From: Thermococcus sp.
GTDB taxonomy: Archaea > Methanobacteriota_B > Thermococci > Thermococcales > Thermococcaceae
DNA length: 12,213 bases
Assembly (NCBI GenBank): GCA_021160985.1
Contig: JAGHBN010000133.1
Coordinates: forward strand, 1 to 12,213
Direction of reading: 5' to 3'
Shown: piece after piece, positions 1 through 5,990 of the stretch
Numbering within the stretch: the first letter of the stretch is position 1
Layout of the letters: each line of letters starts with the position of its first letter
Program-made: the position numbers and the translations under genes
The notes under the pieces: generated by a model
The model's input: only the letters and a program-made list of their open reading frames with translations
Databases searched by the model: none
What the model was told of the DNA's origin: nothing

Positions 1-57
1 CTCGTCAAAGAAGGCGACACCGTAGACACCGGACAACCACTAATCGAACTAGGGTGA
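1..57 (+). CDS. Biotin carboxyl-carrier protein, C-terminal end (partial; probable methylmalonyl-CoA decarboxylase gamma subunit)
   Basis: Only the last 18 codons and the TGA stop are in the window; the 5' part lies upstream. The visible tail reads LVKEGDTVDTGQPLIELG, the standard final strands of a biotinyl/lipoyl domain (V-x-E-G-D-x-V, then G-x-x-L-x-x-L). It closely resembles the end of the Pyrococcus biotin carrier protein as I remember it. In Thermococcales that protein is usually annotated as the gamma chain of a sodium-pumping methylmalonyl-CoA decarboxylase. The MKM biotinylation motif would lie off the window, so biotin rather than lipoate is inferred from the resemblance. The family call is firm; the exact enzyme complex is less so. 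Confidence 0.8.
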   Translation, partial: LVKEGDTVDTGQPLIELG

Positions 58-60
58 AGA

Positions 61-90
61 CTTTACGTTTTTCTTTTAGTTTTCATTTGA
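61..90 (+). terminator. T-rich probable transcription terminator after the biotin-carrier gene
   Basis: Immediately after the stop codon the coding strand has several T runs (TTT, TTTTT, TTTT, TTTT, TTT) in about 25 bases and no strong hairpin. Archaeal intrinsic termination typically uses such T tracts without a stem, so a 3' end here is reasonable. It also fits the separate promoter seen further down. Confidence 0.45.
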
Positions 91-144
91 AAAGTGTTCT
101 CGTGGGAACAGTGGCAATAGTTTCCAATCCTAAGTTTAAAAACG

Positions 145-162
145 AAAAAGTTTAAGTTTTTT
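145..162. promoter_or_regulatory. Imperfect AT-rich dyad next to the cstA promoter, possible regulator site
   Basis: The 18-base segment AAAAAGTTTAAGTTTTTT is symmetric about 153/154 at 14 of 18 positions; the two mismatched pairs lie in the middle of each arm. It ends just upstream of the BRE/TATA of cstA, where archaeal activators of the Lrp/AsnC type commonly bind. AT-rich sequence gives such symmetry easily by chance, so this is only a candidate. Confidence 0.25.
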
Positions 163-165
163 GCC

Positions 166-180
166 GAAAGGCATTTATAT
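166..180 (+). promoter_or_regulatory. BRE/TATA promoter of cstA
   Basis: CGAAAGG followed by CATTTATAT fits a BRE plus TATA box (TTTATAT at 174-180). Transcription would start about 25 bases on, near 202, giving a leader of about 25 bases that holds the GGGGGTG ribosome site at 215-221. This rules out the in-frame ATG at 161, which would lie upstream of the transcript. Confidence 0.6.
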
Positions 181-226
181 TGCTAAGATGTACCTCAGAA
201 TGCAAAATATGCATGGGGGTGCAACC

Positions 227-1966
227 ATGAATTCTGCTATCATAATTTTGGCGGCCGCGGTTATATACGTGGCCATGTACTTTACATACGGAAAGAGCCT
301 TCAAAACAAGGTTGTCAAAGCCGATCCTAACCGGCCGACTCCAGCTCACAAGCTCTACGATGGCGTTGACTACGTCCCAGCACACCCACTCGTCCTGTAC
401 GGCCACCACTTCGCTTCGATAGCAGGTGCAGGTCCGATAGTCGGTCCGGCCGTTGCAATGGCCTGGGGATGGCTCCCCGGACTGCTGTGGGTCTGGTTCG
501 GAAACGTCTTCATTGGTGCCGTCCACGACTACTTAGCACTGATGTCATCGGTTCGCTACGATGGAAAGTCCGTCCAGTGGATTGCAGGAAAGCTGATGAG
601 CAAGAGAACCGGTGTGGCCTTCGAGATATACATCTGGTTCACCCTGCTGCTAGTCGTTGCAGCGTTCGTTGCCGTGACTGCGAAGCTTCTCACCACAACC
701 CCAGAGGCTGCTACCGCGACGCTCCTGTTCCTGGCCATTGCAGTGCTCCTCGGCTGGCTGCTCTACAAGGTCAAGATTGACTTCAAACTGGGAACAATAA
801 TAGGCATAGTCCTCCTCGCCATAGCAGTCTGGATTGGCCTCAACCACCCGCTGATTTTCGCGGAGGGCCAGACAGATGCCACCTCTAGCGCTTACACAAC
901 CGCATACCACTACTGGAACATAATTCTGATGGTGTACATCATTGTAGCAGCTTCTCTACCGGTATGGATCCTCCTCCAGCCGAGGGACTATCTCAACGCT
1001 TACATACTCTGGTTCGGACTCCTCTTTGGAGGAATAGCCTTCGTCCTCCTCGCCAAGGACTTCACCGCCCCAGCGTTCACATCGTGGAGTGCCTACGTGA
1101 TTAAGGGTACAGAGGCAGTCCCCTCACCGTTCTGGCCGACTGTACCCCTGGTAATCGCATGTGGTGCCCTCAGCGGTTTCCACTCCCTCGTAGGTTCCGG
1201 AACGTCTTCAAAGCAGCTTGACAAGGAGATACACGGTCTCCTCGTCGGATACGGCGGTATGTTCACCGAGGGCTTCCTCTCCACGATAGTCATAACCGCC
1301 ATAGCTGTCTACGGTGTCCAGCTCACCGGTCTTGACCCAGGACAGTGGGCAACCGAGTACATAAACAAGGGCGGTCTTGGCACCTTCATTGGAGGCTACG
1401 CCAAGGGTGTCAGTGAGTTCTACGGTGTCAGCGAGACCTTCGGAAAGACCTTCGCTACACTGTGGGTCTCGGCCTTCACACTGACCTCGCTTGACACCGC
1501 CACGAGGCTCGGTCGCTTCGCCTGGCAGGAGCTCTTTGGAATGGTTGCGGACACCAGCCAGGGCATATGGAAGGCCATAACCAACAAATGGGTCGCGTCT
1601 ATTCTCATAGCGGGCCTTGGAACCTACCTCGCGTGGGGTGCTGGCTACAAGACCCTCTGGCCAGCATTCGCCGGAATGAACCAGCTCCTCGCGAGTATTG
1701 CCATGATGACTGCCGCACTCTGGGCAGCCAAGGTCCAGAGGGCAGGAAAGTGGAGCTGGGCAGTCCTTCTGCCGGCACTGTTCCTCTGGATAACGGTCAC
1801 CGTAGCACTGGTATGGTATATAGCGGTGGTCCCGCTCAGCGGAAGCACCCTCATAGCAGTCAAGGGGTCGCTACTAGTCGGCCTGCTACTGAACCTACTG
1901 CTGGCGTGGGACTTCTACCTCGCCTGGAAGAAGCCGGAGGAAGAGTACGCCGCGAGCGCGGCCTGA
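227..1966 (+). CDS. cstA: CstA-family (carbon starvation protein A) membrane transporter
   Basis: This is a polytopic membrane protein of 579 residues. CstA proteins take up peptides and/or pyruvate; which substrate this one carries cannot be read from sequence. Family signatures are clear: GHHFASIAGAGPIVGPA at residues 59-75, FIGAVHDY at 95-102, LQPRDYLNAY at 250-259, GFHSLVGSGTSSKQL at 317-331 and YGGMFTEG at 342-349. Hydrophobic helices fill nearly the whole chain, ending in a charged tail. It is shorter than E. coli CstA (about 700 residues), as I recall for archaeal members. I chose ATG 227 because GGGGGTG lies 5 bases upstream and the protein then begins directly with a membrane helix; the in-frame ATG at 161 precedes the TATA box. 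The neighbouring carboxylase subunit also belongs to organic-acid metabolism, but no functional link is shown. Confidence 0.93.
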   Translation: MNSAIIILAAAVIYVAMYFTYGKSLQNKVVKADPNRPTPAHKLYDGVDYVPAHPLVLYGHHFASIAGAGPIVGPAVAMAWGWLPGLLWVWFGNVFIGAVHDYLALMSSVRYDGKSVQWIAGKLMSKRTGVAFEIYIWFTLLLVVAAFVAVTAKLLTTTPEAATATLLFLAIAVLLGWLLYKVKIDFKLGTIIGIVLLAIAVWIGLNHPLIFAEGQTDATSSAYTTAYHYWNIILMVYIIVAASLPVWILLQPRDYLNAYILWFGLLFGGIAFVLLAKDFTAPAFTSWSAYVIKGTEAVPSPFWPTVPLVIACGALSGFHSLVGSGTSSKQLDKEIHGLLVGYGGMFTEGFLSTIVITAIAVYGVQLTGLDPGQWATEYINKGGLGTFIGGYAKGVSEFYGVSETFGKTFATLWVSAFTLTSLDTATRLGRFAWQELFGMVADTSQGIWKAITNKWVASILIAGLGTYLAWGAGYKTLWPAFAGMNQLLASIAMMTAALWAAKVQRAGKWSWAVLLPALFLWITVTVALVWYIAVVPLSGSTLIAVKGSLLVGLLLNLLLAWDFYLAWKKPEEEYAASAA

Positions 1967-1993
1967 TTCCTTCTTTATTTCTCCCATTTTCAT
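1967..1993 (+). terminator. T-rich tract after cstA, possible terminator
   Basis: The 27 bases after the cstA stop are pyrimidine-rich with several T runs and lie before the Shine-Dalgarno site of the next gene. This fits an archaeal T-tract terminator. The embedded CTTTATTT (1973-1980) also resembles a TATA box, but it would start transcription around 2001, inside the ribosome site, so I prefer the terminator reading. The two roles are not exclusive. Confidence 0.35.
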
Positions 1994-2005
1994 TGGGTGG
2001 TGAGA

Positions 2006-2296
2006 ATGAAGGATAGAGAAAAAAGCCCAGCGGAAAACCTCAAAGCTTTTTTAAGGGGGTTTTTTGGCGCGTTTAAACACAGCTCAACCGAATATCTTGA
2101 GTTCGAGCTGAGAGAGCTTGAGAACGTCTTCGCGCTCATCCTTATGGGAGAATTCGTGGGAATCCCCAGCCCGCCGACGACCCTCGTGATACGGCTTCTT
2201 CCCCACATGACGCGCGAGCTTTATGTTATGCAGCGCAGGGTCGTTGATATGGACGATCTCCTCGGCGAGCTGGCAGGAATGTTTGAAATCACGTGA
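2006..2296 (+). CDS. Small conserved-looking protein of unknown function, first gene of the ArsA-type ATPase cluster
   Basis: A 96-residue protein that I do not recognise as a named family. The N-terminus is basic and hydrophilic (KDREKSPAENLK). A predicted helix follows, then an acidic helix around ELRELENVF and a hydrophobic stretch VFALILMGEFVGIP running into PSPPTTLVIRLLPHM, and finally a mixed helix with MDDLLGELAGMFEIT. The hydrophobic part is too polar and too short to be a confident membrane span; an amphipathic or membrane-associated helix is possible. There are no cysteines. ATG 2006 was chosen because GGTGGTGAG stands just before it; two GTG codons at 1997 and 2000 are part of that ribosome site. 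It ends 9 bases before the ATPase start, with the ATPase ribosome site overlapping its stop, so the two are surely co-translated. Its role may be as partner of the ATPase. Confidence 0.8.
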   Translation: MKDREKSPAENLKAFLRGFFGAFKHSSTEYLEFELRELENVFALILMGEFVGIPSPPTTLVIRLLPHMTRELYVMQRRVVDMDDLLGELAGMFEIT

Positions 2297-2302
2297 GGTG
2301 AG
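2295..2302 (+). promoter_or_regulatory. Strong ribosome-binding site fixing the ArsA-type ATPase start
   Basis: GAGGTGAG, a near-complete match to the archaeal anti-Shine-Dalgarno sequence, sits 3 bases before ATG 2306 and overlaps the stop codon of the upstream gene, indicating translational coupling. Confidence 0.7.
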
Positions 2303-2305
2303 CAT

Positions 2306-3298
2306 ATGAGGGAGTTCTTCATTCCAAAGAAAGGCTACCGGGTCGTCTTTTTCATAGGAAAGGGCGGAGTTGGTAAAACAACCAGCTCGGCAGCTGCAGC
2401 AATTGCTCTCACTGAGAGAGGCTACAAAACGCTGATAGTGTCTCTCGACCCGGCCCACAACCTCGGCGACGTGCTTATGGAAAATCTGTCAGACAAACCG
2501 AAGAAGGTAACCGAAAACCTCTACGCGGCCGAGCTTGACATGGAGAAGCTGATAAGGGCCTACCTAAAGCGTCTTGAGGAGAGCATGAAGCACACCTACC
2601 GCTACCTCACGGTCATAAACTTGGAGAAGTACTTTGAGGTGCTGAGCTTCTCGCCTGGCATTGAAGAGTACGCCACGCTCGAGGCGATGAGGGAAATCCT
2701 GGCTAAAGGCGATGAATGGGACGTCATAGTCTTCGATACCCCACCTACCGGCTTAACCCTCCGCGTCTTAGCTCTTCCCAAAATCTCCCTCATCTGGACG
2801 GACAAACTCATTGAGATAAGGAGGGCCATCCTCGACAGGAGGACTGCGATAGCCAACATCCACGGCGAGCAGGAGTTTGTAGTGGAGGGCAAGAAGTTCA
2901 AGCTCCCGACGAGGGAAGAGGAGGACGCAGTGATGAAGGAGCTCAAAGCATACAGGGAGGAGGTGGCATTCGTCGAGAGCGTGCTGACCGACCCGGAGAA
3001 GACGAGTGTAGTGGCTGTAATGAACCCCGAGATGCTGCCCCTATACGAGACGGAGCGGGCATATGAAAGCCTTAGGAAGTTCAAAGTCCCGTTTAACGTG
3101 ATCATCATGAACAAGGTGCTGGAGCTGAAGGCGGAAGTTCCGGAACTTGCTGCGAAGATAAAAGCTCAGGAACGGGTTTTGGAGGAAGTCAGCAGGAAGT
3201 TTGAGGGAATCGAAATCGTGAAGGTGCCCATCCTCCCGGAGGAGCCCCGCGGGCTGGAGAGCCTGAGAACCCTCGGAGGTAAAATAGTTGGAGATTGA
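2306..3298 (+). CDS. ArsA/Get3-family ATPase lacking cysteines
   Basis: A 330-residue single-copy ArsA-type P-loop ATPase. It has GKGGVGKTT at residues 18-26 (Walker A with the signature lysine), SLDPAHN at 46-52 (switch I), PGIEE at 118-122, FDTPPTGLTLRVLALP at 143-158 (switch II), PEMLPLYETERA after residue 240 and the nucleotide-contacting IMNKV later. Family members either deliver tail-anchored proteins to membranes (Get3/TRC40) or energise anion export (ArsA). This one has no cysteine at all. It therefore lacks the CxxC that holds zinc at the dimer interface in eukaryotic Get3 and the metal-binding cysteines of bacterial ArsA, so arsenite transport is unlikely. No ArsB- or ArsR-like gene is adjacent. 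The ATPase fold is certain; the cargo is unknown. Its stop overlaps the next gene by 11 bases. Confidence 0.9.
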   Translation: MREFFIPKKGYRVVFFIGKGGVGKTTSSAAAAIALTERGYKTLIVSLDPAHNLGDVLMENLSDKPKKVTENLYAAELDMEKLIRAYLKRLEESMKHTYRYLTVINLEKYFEVLSFSPGIEEYATLEAMREILAKGDEWDVIVFDTPPTGLTLRVLALPKISLIWTDKLIEIRRAILDRRTAIANIHGEQEFVVEGKKFKLPTREEEDAVMKELKAYREEVAFVESVLTDPEKTSVVAVMNPEMLPLYETERAYESLRKFKVPFNVIIMNKVLELKAEVPELAAKIKAQERVLEEVSRKFEGIEIVKVPILPEEPRGLESLRTLGGKIVGD

Positions 3299-3575
3299 AG
3301 AAATCTACGAGAGGCTTAAAAGGGTGAAGGAGCCCATAACAGAGATGGACGTGGTAAGCCTCGATCTCGTGGAGAAGGTCACCGCTGACGAGGACGGCGT
3401 AAAGATTTACCTGCGCCTTTCAGAGGGGCTTCGCCACCCTTTTCAACACGCCCTCAGCTGGCCCGTGAGGTGGAGGATTGTCAGAGACATTGTCGCTGCC
3501 CTCGAAGACGTCGCCCCCCTTGAGATACTGGACTCGCGAACTCTTGAAAGGTATTACCCGCTGGAGGAGGATTAA
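3288..3575 (+). CDS. Small MIP18/DUF59-like protein (iron-sulfur assembly-factor fold), no cysteine
   Basis: A 95-residue protein starting with TTG at 3288. The start is set by GGAGGT at 3275-3280, 7 bases upstream, inside the end of the ATPase gene; the reading frames overlap by 11 bases, so translation is probably coupled. The first half (a helix IYERLKRVKEP, then MDVVSLDLVEKV, then a strand VKIYLRL) follows the helix-strand-strand layout of the MIP18/DUF59 family, which takes part in Fe-S cluster assembly (SufT and the DUF59 part of Mrp/ApbC proteins). The match is weak: the family's usual DPE motif is replaced by KEPITEMD, and the conserved cysteine near the C-terminal half is absent, as are all cysteines. 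The assignment is tentative and an Fe-S carrier role should not be assumed. Confidence 0.72.
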   Translation: MEIEEIYERLKRVKEPITEMDVVSLDLVEKVTADEDGVKIYLRLSEGLRHPFQHALSWPVRWRIVRDIVAALEDVAPLEILDSRTLERYYPLEED

Positions 3576-3576
3576 A

Positions 3577-4230
3577 ATGGATAATCAAACGCTGTTTGCG
3601 ATAATATTTGTCTTAGCTGGAATCTCTGTTATCCAGTACTACCGCGGAAGGAAGCTCAACCTGCTTTTGATGGAGCACTACATAAAGGCCGTGAAGGACG
3701 TCATAAAGCCCGAGGACGAGACCTACACATGGCTCGGCGGCTACATCGGCTTCCGCGCCGAATACAAGGTCAACCGCGACAACATCAGGAAGTTTGAGTT
3801 TACCCTAACCCTCCTCCCAAGACACAGCATCCTTTACTTCCCGATTTCCCTGCTCACGAGCAGGCACGACAAACTCTACATTGTGATCAGGCCCTTCGCC
3901 CAGATAAAGCGCGAAGCACACCTCATTCAGAAGGGCTACTACAGGCTGAAGCCTGACATCGAGAACGAGGCCTTCCTCCAGAAGGAGACCGTTGAGATTG
4001 CCGGGAAGAAATACGAGGCCCTATATGAGAAGAAACGGGACATTGAGAACCTCAAAGAGTTCATCGAGAGCCTTTCAAACCCCCACAACGTCAAGCACGT
4101 TTCGCTCACACCCAAAACCAGCGTCTTCTACGTCCTGATGAAGCCAGAGCCGGACACCATCGGCGAAGACGTTGAAAAAACCGTCCACTTTGTAAACCAG
4201 AAAATAAAGGAGAGCCCGTTTTCATCTTAA
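3577..4230 (+). CDS. Membrane-anchored protein of unknown function
   Basis: A 217-residue protein starting at ATG 3577, with GGAGGAGG at 3563-3570 six bases upstream and only one base after the previous stop. One clear membrane helix lies at residues 5-20 (TLFAIIFVLAGISVIQ), followed by a basic segment (RGRK), which predicts a large cytoplasmic domain behind an N-terminal anchor. The rest alternates charged helices and strands, including PRHSILYFPISLL and KLYIVIRPF, and a C-terminal helix rich in Glu and Lys. No catalytic motif or cysteine is visible and I do not recognise the family. By position it is the last gene of the ArsA-type ATPase cluster and could be its membrane docking partner; that role is inferred from gene order only. 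Confidence 0.85.
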   Translation: MDNQTLFAIIFVLAGISVIQYYRGRKLNLLLMEHYIKAVKDVIKPEDETYTWLGGYIGFRAEYKVNRDNIRKFEFTLTLLPRHSILYFPISLLTSRHDKLYIVIRPFAQIKREAHLIQKGYYRLKPDIENEAFLQKETVEIAGKKYEALYEKKRDIENLKEFIESLSNPHNVKHVSLTPKTSVFYVLMKPEPDTIGEDVEKTVHFVNQKIKESPFSS

Positions 4231-4251
4231 GTCCACCACGACCCGGGCTCT
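4211..4251. terminator. Inverted repeat spanning the end of the ATPase cluster, possible 3'-end hairpin
   Basis: AGAGCCCG at 4211-4218 and CGGGCTCT at 4244-4251 are perfect 8-base complements with a 25-base loop that contains the stop codon at 4228-4230. A T-rich stretch (CTCTTTTTCCC) lies at 4267-4277. It could form a transcript-end hairpin, or mark a site next to the following promoter, whose BRE begins at 4252. The loop is long, so chance is possible. Confidence 0.35.
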
Positions 4252-4266
4252 GGAAAATCTTAAATC
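4252..4266 (+). promoter_or_regulatory. BRE/TATA promoter of the alpha/beta hydrolase gene
   Basis: GGAAAAT (BRE-like) followed by CTTAAATC (TATA-like, 4259-4266) would start transcription near 4287, leaving a leader of about 13 bases before ATG 4300. This separates the hydrolase from the upstream cluster. Confidence 0.5.
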
Positions 4267-4299
4267 CTCTTTTTCCCAATTTCTCAGGTGGCGATGGTC

Positions 4300-5085
4300 A
4301 TGGTGGAGATTTATAAAGCCAAGTTTGGTGAACCCAGAGCTGGGTGGGTTGTTCTCGTCCACGGCCTTGGAGAGCACAGCGGAAGGTACCAGCGGCTGAT
4401 AAAGATGCTCAATGAGGCGGGCTTTGCCGTTTACACCTTTGACTGGCCCGGCCACGGAAAGAGCCCCGGCAAGAGGGGACACACAAGCGTTGAAGAGGCT
4501 ATGGAAATAATTGATTCCATAATTGCAGAAATAGGTGAGAAGCCTTTCCTCTTTGGCCACAGCCTCGGCGGCCTGACTGTCATACGCTACGCCGAGACGA
4601 GGCCCGACAAGATACGCGGCCTCGTGGCTTCCTCACCCGCCCTCGCCAAGAGCCCTGAAACGCCGGGCTTCATGGTGGCCCTCGCAAAGTTCCTCGGAAA
4701 AATAGCCCCAGGAATAGTGCTCTCCAACGGTATTAACCCAAACCTGCTTTCCAGGAACCCCGATGCCGTTAAGCACTACATTGAAGACCCCCTTGTTCAT
4801 GGCAGGATTTCAGCGAAACTCGGAAGGAGTATATTTGTTAACATGGAGCTGGCGCACATGGAAGCAGATAGAATAAAAGTCCCTGTTCTGCTCCTCGTTG
4901 GCACAGCAGATGCCATAACGCCTCCAGAGGGAGCGAGAAAGCTCTTCGAAGAGCTCCAAGTGACGGACAAGACGCTTAAAGAGTTCGAAGGAGCCTACCA
5001 CGAGATATTTGAAGACCCAGAGTGGGGTGAGGAGTTCCACAAAACCATCGTGGAGTGGTTCGTGGTGCACTCAGGAGAGAGCTGA
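4300..5085 (+). CDS. Alpha/beta hydrolase, monoacylglycerol lipase/lysophospholipase type
   Basis: A 261-residue serine hydrolase of the Hydrolase_4 group, which cleaves monoacylglycerols, lysophospholipids or similar esters. The natural substrate in an archaeon with ether lipids is unclear. The family motif HGLGEHSGRY is at residues 21-30 (HG forms the oxyanion hole), followed by DWPGHGKS at 48-55. The nucleophile is Ser88 in GHSLG (86-90), with Asp204 in GTADAIT and His234 in GAYHE completing the triad. A cap domain occupies about residues 115-190. There is no signal peptide, so it is cytoplasmic. ATG 4300 was preferred because AGGTGG at 4286-4291 lies 8 bases upstream; GTG 4288 and ATG 4294 lie in or too close to this site. 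The next gene starts one base after its stop, so they form a two-gene unit. Confidence 0.92.
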   Translation: MVEIYKAKFGEPRAGWVVLVHGLGEHSGRYQRLIKMLNEAGFAVYTFDWPGHGKSPGKRGHTSVEEAMEIIDSIIAEIGEKPFLFGHSLGGLTVIRYAETRPDKIRGLVASSPALAKSPETPGFMVALAKFLGKIAPGIVLSNGINPNLLSRNPDAVKHYIEDPLVHGRISAKLGRSIFVNMELAHMEADRIKVPVLLLVGTADAITPPEGARKLFEELQVTDKTLKEFEGAYHEIFEDPEWGEEFHKTIVEWFVVHSGES

Positions 5086-5086
5086 A

Positions 5087-5716
5087 ATGGAGCTCAATCG
5101 GGAGTGCCTCCTCCATTTTTCTGGCCTAATCCCCCTGCTTACGATCCCCTGGCTCGGAACGACGTGGCTGATTTTCACGGTTCTTGTGGCGCTCCACCGC
5201 TTCAGGGAGAGGGTTTGGCAGCTCTACTGCCAAAGGGAAGGTCTGGCAAAATACCTCGCCATCGGAATGGTCTCCGCGTACTTCACGGAGGTCCTCGCGA
5301 TAATAGACAATCTCGACAAGCCTCCCGCTGAGAGGGCCCTCCTGCACCCCAATCCGCTGACCGACCTCTATCTGGCCCTCGCTTACTACCTCCCCTTCGT
5401 CCTCTACTGGGGGCTGGCAGCGAAGCGATACAACTACTCCTGGCGCGAGGTCTTCCTGATAGGCGGGGCAACCGGCATCCTGATGGAGCAGAGCGGGGCG
5501 GTCTTCCTCTCGATGAATCCCTTCGCATGGCTCTACGTCCTCATAGTTTACGGCTCATACAAGGCTCTCCCAGTGCTCGCTGCGGAGGGTTGTTTGAAAA
5601 AGAAGAAGCGGAGAGAACTGGGGGCTTGGAAAAAGCTCGCGCTGGGCCTGCTGGTGGAGTTCACAGCGTTCATCTCAGCCGGGGCCTTGCTGTGGCTTTT
5701 CAGAGTCATTGCATGA
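5087..5716 (+). CDS. Multi-pass membrane protein of unknown function
   Basis: A 209-residue protein with about six predicted membrane helices: FSGLIPLLTIPWLG and the following stretch, YLAIGMVSAYFTEVLAI, YLALAYYLPFVLYWGLA, VFLIGGATGILMEQSGAVF, WLYVLIVYGSYKALPVLAA, and a last one LLVEFTAFISAGALLWLF. Polar residues inside the helices (Glu in FTEV, Glu-Gln in ILMEQSG) might line a site or a path, but no known motif was recognised. A lysine-rich loop (KKKKRR) precedes the last helix, suggesting a cytoplasmic loop there. ATG 5087 follows the hydrolase stop by one base and has GGAG at 5074-5077 nine bases upstream. Co-transcription with the lipase-like hydrolase hints at a lipid-related role, but only by neighbourhood. 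Confidence 0.82.
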   Translation: MELNRECLLHFSGLIPLLTIPWLGTTWLIFTVLVALHRFRERVWQLYCQREGLAKYLAIGMVSAYFTEVLAIIDNLDKPPAERALLHPNPLTDLYLALAYYLPFVLYWGLAAKRYNYSWREVFLIGGATGILMEQSGAVFLSMNPFAWLYVLIVYGSYKALPVLAAEGCLKKKKRRELGAWKKLALGLLVEFTAFISAGALLWLFRVIA

Positions 5717-5773
5717 CTCCGGCAAAATCATCCAGCTAAAGGCTCGTAGGCCCTTACCATCGAGATGGTTGAT

Positions 5774-5990
5774 ATGAGGAAAGTGATTCCGGAGGCATAT
5801 GAAATCAAACTTCCTCACGAGGCTCTTTGGGGGTTCTTGGTTCTGTTCACAGCCATAATTCTCTCAATCCTCAATCCCCGTGGAGATTGCGAGGGGAAAA
5901 GTCTCGAAAGAAGCCCTCTCTGGGGTTGGCATCTACTTGGTCTTTGCGATAATAGTCGTCGGGTGGTGGTCTTTTCACTCAAGAAGCTGA
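5774..5990 (+). pseudogene. Small two-helix membrane protein broken by a one-base frameshift
   Basis: From ATG 5774 (or the in-frame ATG 5765) the reading runs through a sensible N-terminus (RKVIPEAYEIKLPHEALWG) and a membrane helix (FLVLFTAIILSILNP). It then turns into unlikely sequence that ends at 6004. One frame over, from 5880, the DNA encodes VEIARGKVSKEALSG and a second membrane helix (VGIYLVFAIIVVGWW), ending at TGA 5988-5990. The switch falls exactly at CCCC (5876-5879): removing one C joins NP to VEIARG and gives a coherent 71-residue protein with two membrane helices. The gene is therefore frameshifted by mutation, misread in sequencing, or read by +1 slippage at CCC-C. No good Shine-Dalgarno site or promoter is evident. 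Function is unknown. Confidence 0.72.

Noticed and set aside
161..226. N-terminal extension of CstA from the in-frame start at 161
   Set aside because: It contains the TATA box of the gene itself, has no ribosome site, and adds residues without hydrophobic or family character. ATG 227 has GGGGGTG before it.
1567..2016. Second plus-strand open frame of 149 codons overlapping the end of cstA
   Set aside because: It lies almost wholly inside cstA in another frame and its Gly/Arg/Pro-rich sequence is typical of a shadow frame in GC-rich coding DNA.
2602..3114. Minus-strand open frame of 170 codons
   Set aside because: Antisense to the ArsA-type ATPase; its Ser-rich composition reflects the mirrored codons of that gene.
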